A stretch of 62,262 nt of DNA from Pseudomonas sp. PB106 (lineage in GTDB: Bacteria > Pseudomonadota > Gammaproteobacteria > Pseudomonadales > Pseudomonadaceae): the NCBI RefSeq assembly GCF_009764645.1, contig NZ_RWIM01000004.1, positions 1-62,262 on the forward strand, written 5' to 3'. This document shows, in pieces, positions 36,487 to 46,158 of the stretch (the first letter of the stretch is position 1; the number at the start of each line of letters is the position of its first letter). Both the position numbers and the translations under genes were made by a program. The notes under the pieces are model-generated. The model was not told the DNA's origin. It ran no database searches and was given only the letters and a program-made list of their open reading frames with translations.

Positions 36487-37026
36487 ATGAGCGAATCGCT
36501 GACCGCGTTCGAACTGCTCTGGCAAATCGACCAGCGCTGCCGCTTGCTGGCGGCGGACTTGCCATCGCAACCGGCACGTCAGGATCGCTGGAGCGGCATC
36601 GGCTTTCGCCTCGGCGAGCACTGGTATGTGGCGCCGATGGGTGAAGTCAGCGAAGTGCTGCACGAACCGCGCTTCACCCAGTTGCCAGGGGTCAAGCCGT
36701 GGGTCAAGGGCGTGGCTAATCTGCGCGGACGGCTGCTGCCGATCATGGATCTGTGCGGCTTCTTCGGCCATGAACTGTCGCCGCTGCGTAAACAGCGGCG
36801 GGTGTTGGTGGTCGAGCATGGGGATGTGTTTGCCGGGTTGATGGTCGATGAGGTTATTGGCTTGCAGCACTTTGAGCAGAACAGCTTTGAACCGCTGTCG
36901 ATCAGCAAACGCCAGGGCTCGAAGGCCGAGTTCGTCAAAGGCTATTTTCGGCGCGAGCAGAACTGGCGGGTGTTCAGCCTGTTTGCGCTGGCCAAGTCCC
37001 CGGTGTTCATGAGCGTGGCGATATAA
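36487..37026 (+). CDS. pilI: CheW-like adaptor PilI
   Basis: A 179-residue CheW-domain protein that couples the receptor PilJ to the kinase ChpA. The CheW core is visible in YVAPMGEVSEVLHEP, GVANLRGRLLPIMDL and FAGLMVDEVIGLQHF. It starts 10 bp after pilH and is followed by a family C repeat before pilJ. Confidence 0.95.
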   Translation: MSESLTAFELLWQIDQRCRLLAADLPSQPARQDRWSGIGFRLGEHWYVAPMGEVSEVLHEPRFTQLPGVKPWVKGVANLRGRLLPIMDLCGFFGHELSPLRKQRRVLVVEHGDVFAGLMVDEVIGLQHFEQNSFEPLSISKRQGSKAEFVKGYFRREQNWRVFSLFALAKSPVFMSVAI

Positions 37027-37043
37027 CAGATTCAACACCGTCC

Positions 37044-37138
37044 CCTGTGGGAGCGAGCTTGCTCGCGAAGAGGGCGTGTCAGGCGAGATAAATATTGGCT
37101 GACCCAGCGCTTTCGCGAGCAAGCTCGCTCCCACAGGG
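37044..37138. repeat. Palindromic intergenic repeat, family C
   Basis: An inverted pair, CCTGTGGGAGCGAGCTTGCT and AGCAAGCTCGCTCCCACAGG. It lies between pilI and pilJ, inside the pil-chp cluster, an unusual place that could lower expression downstream. Confidence 0.93.
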
Positions 37139-37180
37139 ATTGCAGCAGGCCTCAAAGGTGTGGGTTAAGGGCGAGGACCG

Positions 37181-39241
37181 ATGATAAAAGCAAAAACAGG
37201 CAAGCCGGCGGAAGGATCGCGCAGTCGCTCGCAGATCATCGTGCTGTTCATCGCACTGATCGTGTTCATCATGCTGCTGTTCGCCAACTTCGCTTACCTC
37301 AACACCCAGGCGAACTACGACAAACAGTACATCGGCCACGCCGGTGAGCTGCGTGTGCTCTCGCAACGCATCGCCAAGAACGCCACCGAAGCCGCCGCCG
37401 GCAAGGCCGCCGCGTTCAAGTTGCTCAGCGATGCACGCAACGATTTCGCCCAGCGCTGGGGTTACCTGAAAAAGGGCGATCCGGTCACCGGCCTGCCACC
37501 GGCACCCGCCACCGTGCGCCCGGAAATGCGCGCCGTGCAGCTCGACTGGGAACGCCTGCTGAAAAACACCGACGCCATTCTCTCCAGCGAACAGACTGTG
37601 CTGTCGCTGCATCAGGTGGCCGCGACCCTGGCCGAAACCGTGCCGCAGTTGCAGATCGAATACGAAAAAGTCGTCGAAATCCTCCTCCAGCGTGGTGCCC
37701 CGGCCGCCCAAGTGGCGATGGCCCAGCGTCAGTCGCTGCTGGCCGAACGTATCCTCGGTGCGGTCAACACTGTGCTCGCCGGTGACGAAAACTCCCAACA
37801 AGCCGCCGACGCCTTTGGCCGCGACGCCACGCGTTTCGGCCAAGTGCTCAACGGCATGCTGCAAGGCAACCCGGCGCTGAAAATCAGCCAGGTCGAAGAC
37901 CGCGACGCCCGTGCGCGTTTGAGTGAAATCTCCGAGCTGTTCCAGTTCGTCTCCGGCTCCGTCGATGAAATCCTCGAAACCTCCCCAGAGCTGTTCAAGG
38001 TTCGCGAATCGGCGAGCAACATCTTCAGCCTCTCGCAAACCCTGCTCGACGAAGCCTCGCACCTGGCCACCGGTTTCGAGAACCTTGCTGGCGGGCGCAA
38101 CACCGACACCATCGGCGGCTACGTCCTTGGCTTGCTGGCGCTGGCCTCGATCATCCTCATCGGTCTGGTCATGGTCCGTGAAACCAACCGGCAACTGCGC
38201 GAAACCGCCGAGAAGAACGAGCGTAACCAGAACGCGATCATGCGTCTGCTCGACGAGATCGAAGACCTCGCCGACGGCGACCTCACGGTGACCGCCTCGG
38301 TGACCGAAGACTTCACCGGCACCATCGCCGACTCGATCAACTATTCCGTCGACCAACTGCGTGATCTGGTCGCGACGATCAACCTCACCGCCGGCCAAGT
38401 TGCCGCTGCGGTGCAGGAAACCCAGGCCACCGCCATGCACTTGGCCCAGGCCTCGGAGCATCAAGCCCAGCAGATTTCCGAAGCCTCGACCGCGATCAGC
38501 GATATGGCGCAGTCCATCGATCAGGTTTCAGCCAACGCCGCCGAGTCTTCTGCGGTGGCCGAGCGTTCCGTGGAAATCGCCAACAAGGGCAACGAGGTGG
38601 TGCACAACACCATCCACGGCATGGACAACATTCGCGAGCAGATTCAAGACACCGCCAAACGCATCAAGCGTCTCGGCGAGTCGTCGCAGGAAATCGGCGA
38701 CATCGTCAGCCTGATCGACGACATCGCCGACCAAACCAACATCCTCGCCCTCAACGCGGCGATTCAGGCGTCGATGGCCGGTGACGCCGGGCGCGGTTTT
38801 GCCGTGGTCGCCGACGAAGTGCAGCGCCTCGCCGAGCGCTCGTCTGCCGCCACCCGGCAGATCGAAACCCTGGTGCGGGCGATCCAGACCGACACCAACG
38901 AAGCCGTAATCTCGATGGAGCAAACCACCACCGAAGTGGTGCGCGGTGCGCGACTGGCGCAGGATGCCGGGGTGGCCCTGGAAGAAATCGAAGGCGTGTC
39001 GAAGACCCTCGCGGCGCTGATTCAAAGCATCTCCAACGCGGCGCAGCAGCAGACGTCTTCCGCCGGGCAGATCTCGCTGACGATGAACGTGATCCAGCAG
39101 ATCACCTCGCAGACCTCGTCCGGCTCCACGGCCACCGCCGAAAGCATCGGCAACCTGGCGAAAATGGCCAGTCAGCTGCGGCGCTCGGTGTCCGGATTCA
39201 CCTTGCCGGCAGCGTCCGCGCCGGCGACGGATAAAGTGTGA
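37181..39241 (+). CDS. pilJ: Methyl-accepting chemotaxis-type receptor PilJ
   Basis: A 686-residue receptor for the Pil-Chp pathway. It has one membrane segment near residues 16-38, a periplasmic domain with two PilJ-type repeats, a second membrane segment near residues 310-332, a HAMP-like stretch and a cytoplasmic signalling domain. The hairpin tip reads [20 protein letters not shown], close to PAO1 PilJ. In P. aeruginosa it interacts with pilin and may sense pilus tension. It ends 11 bp before the chpA start. No receptor methyltransferase gene (pilK) follows. Confidence 0.95.
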   Translation: MIKAKTGKPAEGSRSRSQIIVLFIALIVFIMLLFANFAYLNTQANYDKQYIGHAGELRVLSQRIAKNATEAAAGKAAAFKLLSDARNDFAQRWGYLKKGDPVTGLPPAPATVRPEMRAVQLDWERLLKNTDAILSSEQTVLSLHQVAATLAETVPQLQIEYEKVVEILLQRGAPAAQVAMAQRQSLLAERILGAVNTVLAGDENSQQAADAFGRDATRFGQVLNGMLQGNPALKISQVEDRDARARLSEISELFQFVSGSVDEILETSPELFKVRESASNIFSLSQTLLDEASHLATGFENLAGGRNTDTIGGYVLGLLALASIILIGLVMVRETNRQLRETAEKNERNQNAIMRLLDEIEDLADGDLTVTASVTEDFTGTIADSINYSVDQLRDLVATINLTAGQVAAAVQETQATAMHLAQASEHQAQQISEASTAISDMAQSIDQVSANAAESSAVAERSVEIANKGNEVVHNTIHGMDNIREQIQDTAKRIKRLGESSQEIGDIVSLIDDIADQTNILALNAAIQASMAGDAGRGFAVVADEVQRLAERSSAATRQIETLVRAIQTDTNEAVISMEQTTTEVVRGARLAQDAGVALEEIEGVSKTLAALIQSISNAAQQQTSSAGQISLTMNVIQQITSQTSSGSTATAESIGNLAKMASQLRRSVSGFTLPAASAPATDKV

Positions 39242-39252
39242 TCGGAGCGGTT

Positions 39253-42200
39253 ATGGGTGATCGCCACGACTACGTGGCCCTCGAATGGGTCAAAGGCGAA
39301 ATTGCCGAAACGCTGAGACAGGCGCATCAGGCGATTGAAGCCGTGCTCGAAGATCCGCAGGCCTTTCCCGGGCTGGACGAGTGCCACGATTACATCCATC
39401 AGGTCCACGGCAGCCTGCAGATGGTCGAGTTCTACGGTGCAGCCTTGCTCGCCGAAGAAATGGAGCATCTGGTCGAAGCCCTGCAACACGAGCGCGTCAG
39501 CCATCGCGACGAAGCGCTGCACCTGTTGCTGCAAGCCCTCGGACAATTACCGATCTACCTCGACCGCGTGCAGAGCGCCCGGCGTGATCTGCCGTTGGTG
39601 GTGCTGCCGCTGATCAATGATCTACGCAGCGCACGGGGTGAAAGCCTGCTCTCGGAAACCAGTCTGTTCAGCCCGCAGCTGCCCGAACTGCCGCCGCTGC
39701 GGGCCGACGAACTGGCGCTGCTGGAGCCCGCCGAACTGCCCAACGTATTGCGCAAATTGCGCCAGACGCTGCAAATGGCTCTGGTCGGTTTGCTGCGCGA
39801 ACAGGATGACCAGACGCACCTCGAGTATCTGGCCAAAGTCTTCACCCGCCTCGAAGCACTGAGCGGTCATGCGCCACTGAGCCCTTTGTGGCAGGTCGCC
39901 TCGGCGCTGGTCGAAGGCATGCGTGAAGGCGTTATCGCCAACAGCCCGGCGTTGCGCAGCCTGTTCAAGGATGCCGACAAAGAACTCAAACGCCTGCTCG
40001 AACAAGGCCTGTCTGGCCTTAATCAACCGGCGCCGGCGGAGCTGCTGAAAAGCCTGTTGTTCTATATTGCCAAAGCCGAACATCCCACCGGGCAGATGCT
40101 GACCATGAAAGATCGCTACTCCCTGGACGACGCGTTGCCCGACAGCGCGATGGTCGATGAAGAACGCGCGCGACTGGCCGGCCCCGACCGCGATGCGATG
40201 CGCTCGGTGCTGGCGGCACTGTGTGAGGAACTGGTGCGGGTCAAGGAGCGCCTCGACCTGTTCGTGCGCAGCGACCGCCAGCACACTTCGGATCTGGAAA
40301 GCCTGCTCGCACCGCTGCGGCAGATCGCCGACACCCTCGCCGTGCTCGGTTTCGGCCAGCCGCGCAAAGTCATCATCGATCAGTTGGCCGTGGTGCTCAG
40401 CCTTGCCCAGGGCCAGCGCGAACCAAACGACGCGATCCTCATGGACGTTGCCGGTGCGCTGCTCTACGTCGAAGCGACGCTGGCCGGAATGGTCGGCACC
40501 GTCGAGCCGGAAAGCCCGGAAGATGCGCGACTGCCGACCACCGACCTGACGCAGATTCACCAGATCGTGATCAAGGAAACGCGCATCTGCCTGCAACAGG
40601 CCAAGGACATGATCGTCGACTACATCGACGCCGATTGGGATCGCCAGCACCTGCAACCCTTGCCAGCGCTGCTGACTCAGGTGCGCGGTGCCCTGGCGAT
40701 GATTCCGCTCAGTCGTGCGGCGACTCTGGTCGAAGCGTGCAACGGTTTTATTCGCGAGCATTTGCTGCTTGATCCGCACGAGCCGGGTTGGGAGCAACTG
40801 GATCGGCTGGCCGATGTCATCAGCAGTCTCGAGTATTACCTCGAACGCTTGAGCGACGATCCGCAGGCACCCGGCGAACAACTGCTGGATGTCGCGCAGA
40901 AATCCCTCGCCAGTCTGGGTTTCTTTCCCGATGAGCAGCCCGGTGCACAGCATGTGCCGGTGCTCGACGATGTGCTCAGCCCGAGCGAAGCGTTGGTGAT
41001 GCAGGACATGCAGGCGCTCGACGATCCGGAGATCGTGCAGTCGCTGGCCGACGTTCTGGCCAGCCCGGTGTCAGCGGTCAATCCACCTGCATTGATGACG
41101 CCCGGCAGCCTGATGCCGCCGCCAGCCGATGAAGAACCGGTCGACGATGAACTGCGCGAAGTGTTCCTCGAAGAGACCGACGAAGTCCTCGAAGTCCTCC
41201 ACGAATACCTGCCGCGTTGGAGCGCCAATCCGCAGGATCGCGATGCGCTGACTGAACTGCGCCGCGCCTTCCACACCCTCAAGGGCAGCGGGCGCATGGT
41301 CCGCGCGCTGATCCTTGGCGAGCTGGCGTGGTCGGTGGAAAACCTGCTCAACCGCGTGCTCGAACAAAGTGTCGAACCGGGCTCGGTGGTGCAGCAAGTG
41401 CTGACCGACACCGTGCTGTTGCTGCCCGAGCTGATCAGTGAATTCGCCACGAACAGCCAACGTCAGCGCAGCGATGTCGATCAACTCGCCGCCCGCGCTC
41501 ACGCCTTGGCCAAGGGTGATGAACCGCTGGCCGCCGAAGACGTCGACGATGTCGCGGCACTCGATCCGCTGTTGCTGGAGATCTTCCGCAAGGAAGCCGA
41601 AACCCACCTCGCCAGCCTCAATCGCTTTCTCGATCAAGCCGCCGAGCATGTGCCGTTGCAGGCCAGCGACGAATTGCAGCGCGCTCTGCACACGCTCAAG
41701 GGCAGCGCGTCGATGGCCGGCGTGTTGCCGATTGCTGAACTGGCCGCATCGCTCGATCAATTGGCTCGGGAGTTTAAGGCGCACCAGTTGCCGCTGGACC
41801 TCGACGAAGTCGAATTGCTGCTGGAAGCCGAAGGCCTTTTCCGTATCGGCTTGCGTCAGCTCAAGCACGATCCGCTGGCGCCGATTGTCGGGGCGCAGTC
41901 GCTGATCAAACGCACCGACGCGCTGCTCGCCGAGCGCCTGGAAACCATCCTCAATGCGCCGAACACCGGCCTGCGAATCAAGCGTGAACCGCAACTGATC
42001 AACAACTTCCTCGCCCAGGGCATGGACATCTTGCTCGACGCGGAAAACCTCTTGCAGCGCTGGCAGCAACACCCCGGCGAGCGTCAGGAACTCAGCGCCT
42101 TGCTGGATGAACTGACCACCCTCGGCGAAGGCGCGCACATGGCCGATCTGCTGCCGGTCGATGTGCTCTGTGAGGCCTTGCTCGACCTGTATGGCGCAGT

Positions 42201-45162
42201 AGAAGAAAGCAGCCTGGCAGTCAGCGAACGGTTTTTCCAGGAAGCGCAAAACGCTCACGAAGCGCTGATCAATATGCTCGACGAACTGGCGGCCGGGCAG
42301 GAAGTCACGCCGCAACCAGAACGGATTCGCGCCCTGCATGACCTGCTCGATGAAAGCCTCGACCCGTCGGCGATGGGCCTGATTCGCAGTGATGGCAGCC
42401 GCACCCTGAGCATTCGTGAACTGGGCAGCGCCACCGCTGAGTTGCAGCAAAAGGCAACGGCGCTTGAACCCGATGACGAGATTGTCGAGATCTTCCTTGA
42501 AGAAGCGGTCGACATTCTCGACAGTTCCGGCCAAGCCCTGCAGCGCTGGCTCAGTGACCCGGACAACGGCGCACCGCTGTCCTCGTTACAACGGGATTTG
42601 CACACGCTCAAGGGCGGCGCGCGGATGGCCGAAGTCGAGGCCATCGGCGATCTGGCCGAGGAGCTGGAAAGCCTTTACGAAGGTCTGGTTGATCGTCGTT
42701 ATCACTACAGCGAAAGCCTGGGGCGCTTGCTGCTCAAGAGCCATGACCGCTTGGCGCTGTTGCTTGATCAGTTGCAAAACCATCAGCCGCTGACCCCGGC
42801 GCTGGATCTGATCGACGCGATCCGTCAGGTTCGCCAAGGCCCAGTCGTTGCCGAAACGGCGCCAGCAACAACCGAACACGACAGCGCCGGTCACGACCCG
42901 GAGCTGCTGGAAATCTTCCTCGAAGAAGGTTTCGACATCATCGAAAACTCCGGCGCCGCGCTGCTGCGCTGGCAGGCCGAGCCGGGCAATCGCCAGGAAG
43001 TGGAAACCCTGCTGCGCGATCTGCACACCCTCAAGGGCGGCGCGCGGATGGTCGAGATCGGCCCGATTGGCGACCTCGCCCATGAGCTGGAATATCTTTA
43101 CGAAAGTCTTTCCAGCGGCGCGTTGCAGCCATCGGCGGAACTGTTTGCGCTGGTGCAGCGTGGGCATGATCGTTTGGCGCAAATGCTCGATGGTGTACGC
43201 GCCGGGCAACCGTGTCCGCCTGCAGATCGGCTGATCAATGCGATCCAGAATTTCAGTCATCCAGTCACGGTCGAAACACCGCCAGCGTTGCCGCTGCCCG
43301 CTAAGACCGAACCTGCACCGCCGGCTGCCGAGGCTGGCGCGGACATGGTCAAGGTCTCCGCCGAATTGCTCGATGAGCTGGTCAATCTGGCCGGCGAAAC
43401 CTCGATCTTCCGTGGCCGTATCGAACAGCAGGTCAACGACGCACAGATCGCCCTGAACGAGATGGAAACCACCATCGAACGCATGCGCGATCAGCTGCGC
43501 CGTCTCGATACGGAAACCCAAGGGCGAATTCTCAGCCGTCAGCAAGTCGATGCCGAACGCCTCGGTTACGAAGAATTCGACCCGCTGGAAATGGATCGCC
43601 ATTCGCAGTTGCAGCAACTGTCGCGGGCGCTGTTCGAATCGGCCTCCGACTTGCTCGACCTCAAGGAAACCCTCGATCGCCGCAACCACGACGCCGAGAA
43701 CCTGTTGCAGCAACAGGGCCGCATCAACACCGAATTGCAGGAAGGCCTGATGCGTACGCGCATGGTGCCGTTCGAGCGCATGTTGCCGCGCCTGAAACGC
43801 ATCGTCCGTCAGGTTGCCGAAGAGCTGAACAAAGACGTCGCCTTTGTCGTCGGCAACGCTGAAGGCGAGATGGATCGCAATGTGCTCGAGCGCATGGCCG
43901 CGCCGTTGGAGCACATGCTGCGCAACGCCGTCGACCATGGTCTGGAGTCCGCCGAGGTGCGGCTGGCGGCGGGTAAACCGGCGCAAGGGCAGATCAGCCT
44001 CGACCTGTCGCGCGAGGGCGGCGACATCGTTTTCGACATTCGCGACGACGGCGCCGGGGTGCCGCTGGAGGCGGTGCGCAAGAAGGCGATCAAACGCGGC
44101 ATGCTCGCGCCGGACGCCGAGATCAGCGACCGCGACGTGTTGCAGTTCATTCTGCAGCCGGGCTTTTCCACAGCGGAAAAGATCACCCAGATTTCCGGGC
44201 GTGGCGTCGGCATGGACGTGGTGCACGAAGAGGTGCGGCAGCTCGGCGGCAGCATGAGTATCGATTCGGTGCCGGGGCAGGGCGTGCATTTCCGCATTCG
44301 CCTGCCGTTCACCGTGTCGGTCAACCGTGCGCTGATGGTGCAGTGTGGCGAGGATCAATACGCGATTCCGCTGAACACCATCGAAGGCATTGTTCGGGTG
44401 TTGCCGAATGATCTGGAAGGGCACTTCCGCCAGGATCCGCCGCGTTACCAGTACGGCGGCCAGACCTATGAACTGTGCTACCTCGGCGAGCTGTTGAAAA
44501 CTGCGCCACGGCCGAAACTGCTTGGCCAGAGTCTGCCGTTGCCGGTGCTGCTGGTGCACTACAACGACCGGCGCATCGCGGTGCAGGTCGACACCATGGC
44601 CGGTACGCGCGAGATCGTGGTCAAGAGCCTCGGCGCACAATTCGCGACGGTACAGGGCGTGTCCGGGGCGACGATTCTTGGCGATGGCCGGGTGGTGCTG
44701 ATTCTCGATCTGCTCGCACCGATCCGCGCGATGCAGGCACGCATTGCGCCGACGCCAACGCTGCCGGAGATCGACAGCGAACCGCAGAAACCGCTGCTGG
44801 TGATGGTGGTCGACGACTCGGTCACCGTGCGCAAGGTCACCAGCCGTTTGCTCGAACGCCACGGCATGAACGTGCTGACCGCCAAGGACGGGGTCGACGC
44901 CATGCTGCTGCTCGAAGAACACATGCCCGACCTGATGCTGCTCGACATCGAAATGCCGCGCATGGACGGCTTCGAAGTCGCCACCCAGGTGCGCAACGAC
45001 GAACGCCTGCAACACCTGCCGATCATCATGATTACCTCCCGCACCGGGCAGAAACACCGCGATCGCGCGATGGCGATTGGCGTCAACGACTACCTCGGCA
45101 AGCCGTATCAAGAGTCGGTGCTGCTTGAAAGCATTGCCCAGTGGAGCAAGAAACATGCATGA
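39253..45162 (+). CDS. chpA: Hybrid chemosensory histidine kinase ChpA (PilL)
   Basis: A 1969-residue CheA-type kinase with several phosphotransfer domains. A divergent N-terminal Hpt-like helix carries His49 (IHQVHGSLQM). Four canonical HTLKG histidines follow: His674, His813, His1117 and His1258. After these come the dimerisation helices, the HATPase domain (NAVDHGLES, IRDDGAGV, GRGVGMDVV), a CheW-like domain and a C-terminal receiver with Asp1898 (LLDIEMP). It phosphorylates PilG and PilH. From memory, PAO1 ChpA is near 2470 residues with more Hpt-type modules, so this is a shortened version. The ATG at 39253 follows GGAGCGG; a GTG at 39238 would overlap pilJ. Confidence 0.95.
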   Translation: MGDRHDYVALEWVKGEIAETLRQAHQAIEAVLEDPQAFPGLDECHDYIHQVHGSLQMVEFYGAALLAEEMEHLVEALQHERVSHRDEALHLLLQALGQLPIYLDRVQSARRDLPLVVLPLINDLRSARGESLLSETSLFSPQLPELPPLRADELALLEPAELPNVLRKLRQTLQMALVGLLREQDDQTHLEYLAKVFTRLEALSGHAPLSPLWQVASALVEGMREGVIANSPALRSLFKDADKELKRLLEQGLSGLNQPAPAELLKSLLFYIAKAEHPTGQMLTMKDRYSLDDALPDSAMVDEERARLAGPDRDAMRSVLAALCEELVRVKERLDLFVRSDRQHTSDLESLLAPLRQIADTLAVLGFGQPRKVIIDQLAVVLSLAQGQREPNDAILMDVAGALLYVEATLAGMVGTVEPESPEDARLPTTDLTQIHQIVIKETRICLQQAKDMIVDYIDADWDRQHLQPLPALLTQVRGALAMIPLSRAATLVEACNGFIREHLLLDPHEPGWEQLDRLADVISSLEYYLERLSDDPQAPGEQLLDVAQKSLASLGFFPDEQPGAQHVPVLDDVLSPSEALVMQDMQALDDPEIVQSLADVLASPVSAVNPPALMTPGSLMPPPADEEPVDDELREVFLEETDEVLEVLHEYLPRWSANPQDRDALTELRRAFHTLKGSGRMVRALILGELAWSVENLLNRVLEQSVEPGSVVQQVLTDTVLLLPELISEFATNSQRQRSDVDQLAARAHALAKGDEPLAAEDVDDVAALDPLLLEIFRKEAETHLASLNRFLDQAAEHVPLQASDELQRALHTLKGSASMAGVLPIAELAASLDQLAREFKAHQLPLDLDEVELLLEAEGLFRIGLRQLKHDPLAPIVGAQSLIKRTDALLAERLETILNAPNTGLRIKREPQLINNFLAQGMDILLDAENLLQRWQQHPGERQELSALLDELTTLGEGAHMADLLPVDVLCEALLDLYGAVEESSLAVSERFFQEAQNAHEALINMLDELAAGQEVTPQPERIRALHDLLDESLDPSAMGLIRSDGSRTLSIRELGSATAELQQKATALEPDDEIVEIFLEEAVDILDSSGQALQRWLSDPDNGAPLSSLQRDLHTLKGGARMAEVEAIGDLAEELESLYEGLVDRRYHYSESLGRLLLKSHDRLALLLDQLQNHQPLTPALDLIDAIRQVRQGPVVAETAPATTEHDSAGHDPELLEIFLEEGFDIIENSGAALLRWQAEPGNRQEVETLLRDLHTLKGGARMVEIGPIGDLAHELEYLYESLSSGALQPSAELFALVQRGHDRLAQMLDGVRAGQPCPPADRLINAIQNFSHPVTVETPPALPLPAKTEPAPPAAEAGADMVKVSAELLDELVNLAGETSIFRGRIEQQVNDAQIALNEMETTIERMRDQLRRLDTETQGRILSRQQVDAERLGYEEFDPLEMDRHSQLQQLSRALFESASDLLDLKETLDRRNHDAENLLQQQGRINTELQEGLMRTRMVPFERMLPRLKRIVRQVAEELNKDVAFVVGNAEGEMDRNVLERMAAPLEHMLRNAVDHGLESAEVRLAAGKPAQGQISLDLSREGGDIVFDIRDDGAGVPLEAVRKKAIKRGMLAPDAEISDRDVLQFILQPGFSTAEKITQISGRGVGMDVVHEEVRQLGGSMSIDSVPGQGVHFRIRLPFTVSVNRALMVQCGEDQYAIPLNTIEGIVRVLPNDLEGHFRQDPPRYQYGGQTYELCYLGELLKTAPRPKLLGQSLPLPVLLVHYNDRRIAVQVDTMAGTREIVVKSLGAQFATVQGVSGATILGDGRVVLILDLLAPIRAMQARIAPTPTLPEIDSEPQKPLLVMVVDDSVTVRKVTSRLLERHGMNVLTAKDGVDAMLLLEEHMPDLMLLDIEMPRMDGFEVATQVRNDERLQHLPIIMITSRTGQKHRDRAMAIGVNDYLGKPYQESVLLESIAQWSKKHA

Positions 45163-45625
45163 GCGCCGGCACAATCAGCGCAGCAGTCAACTCACCGGGC
45201 TGCTGCTGCCGTTGGCGGATCGCAATTTGATCCTGCCTAACGTCGCTGTTGCTGAATTGATCGATTACCAGGCCAGCGCTTTCGATCTGGACACGCCGCC
45301 GTGGTATCTGGGGCGCGTGAAGTGGCGCGAGCGGCAGATTCCTCTGCTCAGTTTTGAATCGGCGTGTGGGCAGAAAATCGTCATTGGCGAGAGAGCGCGG
45401 ATTGTGATTTTGAATGCGCTGGGCGGTCTGCCGGAGTTGAAGTTCATTGCCCTGCTGGTGCAGGGGATCCCGCGGTCGTACAAGCTTGATAGTCAGTTGA
45501 GTTATGTCGATGTGCCGTTGTGTGCGCTGGAGCAGGCGGCGGTGCAGGTCGGGGAGCAGGTGGCGAAGGTGCCGGATTTGTTGGGGTTGGAGCAGTTGTT
45601 GGTGGATGCTGGGCTGATCCATTGA
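45155..45625 (+). CDS. chpC: CheW-like protein ChpC
   Basis: A 156-residue CheW-domain protein that, in P. aeruginosa, may link further receptors to ChpA. The core is seen in GLLLPLADRNLILPNVAVAEL, WRERQIPLLSFESACGQ and ALLVQGIPRSYKL. It overlaps chpA by 8 bp (ATG at 45155). In PAO1 chpB, encoding a CheB-type methylesterase, lies between chpA and chpC; here the two are directly joined. The GC-rich 3' part (after 45520) uses very repetitive GTG/GGT codons. Confidence 0.9.
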   Translation: MHERRHNQRSSQLTGLLLPLADRNLILPNVAVAELIDYQASAFDLDTPPWYLGRVKWRERQIPLLSFESACGQKIVIGERARIVILNALGGLPELKFIALLVQGIPRSYKLDSQLSYVDVPLCALEQAAVQVGEQVAKVPDLLGLEQLLVDAGLIH

Positions 45626-45649
45626 TCCAGATTTCGTGGTGCTCTGACA

Positions 45650-45751
45650 GGCCCCATCGCTGGCAAGCCAGCTCCCACAGGTTTTTGTGTGGTGCACAAA
45701 ATTTGAATACAACTCGGACACTGTGGGAGCTGGCTTGCCAGCGATGGGGCC
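45650..45751. repeat. Palindromic intergenic repeat, family C
   Basis: A 102-bp inverted pair: GGCCCCATCGCTGGCAAGCC at the left and its complement ending GCGATGGGGCC at the right. It lies after chpC, before the structured RNA region. Confidence 0.93.
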
Positions 45752-45929
45752 AGCAGCATCACCAAATTCCTACAGGCAAATCCCTGATCTCTGTCATGTC
45801 TTAAACACTTTCCGGCACACTTGTTTAAAGACACCCGGTGTTACGGCTTCCTAGCCTACAAATCCTTGCGCCGCTGCCTACGCATGTACCAGAATCCGCC
45901 GGCTTGTGCGCCGTGGGCTGGCTGCGTAA

Positions 45930-46140
45930 CGTGGATCGGGTCACTGATTCCCAGTGATCGGGTTTAGCAGCCCGGCTAGTTGTCCGGTCGTACGAGTCTC
46001 ATCCAGTCAGGCATTCGCCTGCACTTGATGGTGGCTGTGCGCATGGCACCTTCGGGTGCGCCGGGTTTGGGTGACTACCGGTCTGCTAACTTGCGCACAG
46101 CTGCCTCCCTATCGTTTAGCAGCGGGATGGTCGCAGCCTC
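45930..46140 (+). ncRNA. Structured leader RNA with P4 CI / C4-like architecture
   Basis: Three elements are visible. Hairpin A: CGGG (45959-45962) pairs with CCCG (45971-45974) and exposes the 8-base loop TTTAGCAG. Central element B: a perfect 10-bp stem GCTGTGCGCA (46034-46043) / TGCGCACAGC (46092-46101). It encloses a GCACC-TTCG-GGTGC hairpin and the sequence CCGGTCTGCTAA (46078-46089), which is complementary to hairpin A at 11 of 12 positions. Hairpin C: TCCC (46106-46109) / GGGA (46124-46127), again exposing TTTAGCAG. Extra hairpins lie at 45941-45957 and 46008-46021. A DUF6124-type gene follows within 20 bp. Phage P4 CI and P1 C4 immunity RNAs have this arrangement; the relationship is inferred from structure. 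Confidence 0.65.
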
Positions 46141-46158
46141 AACAGAGGAAAGTCATCC

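Noticed and set aside
39238..39253. GTG at 39238 as the chpA start, overlapping pilJ
   Set aside because: The ATG at 39253 has a better ribosome-binding site and gives the MGDRHDY start known for ChpA.
42586..45174. An 862-codon open frame antisense to chpA
   Set aside because: It lies entirely opposite a well-supported chpA with clear domains. Long antisense frames are expected in GC-rich DNA, and the translation shows no recognisable domain.
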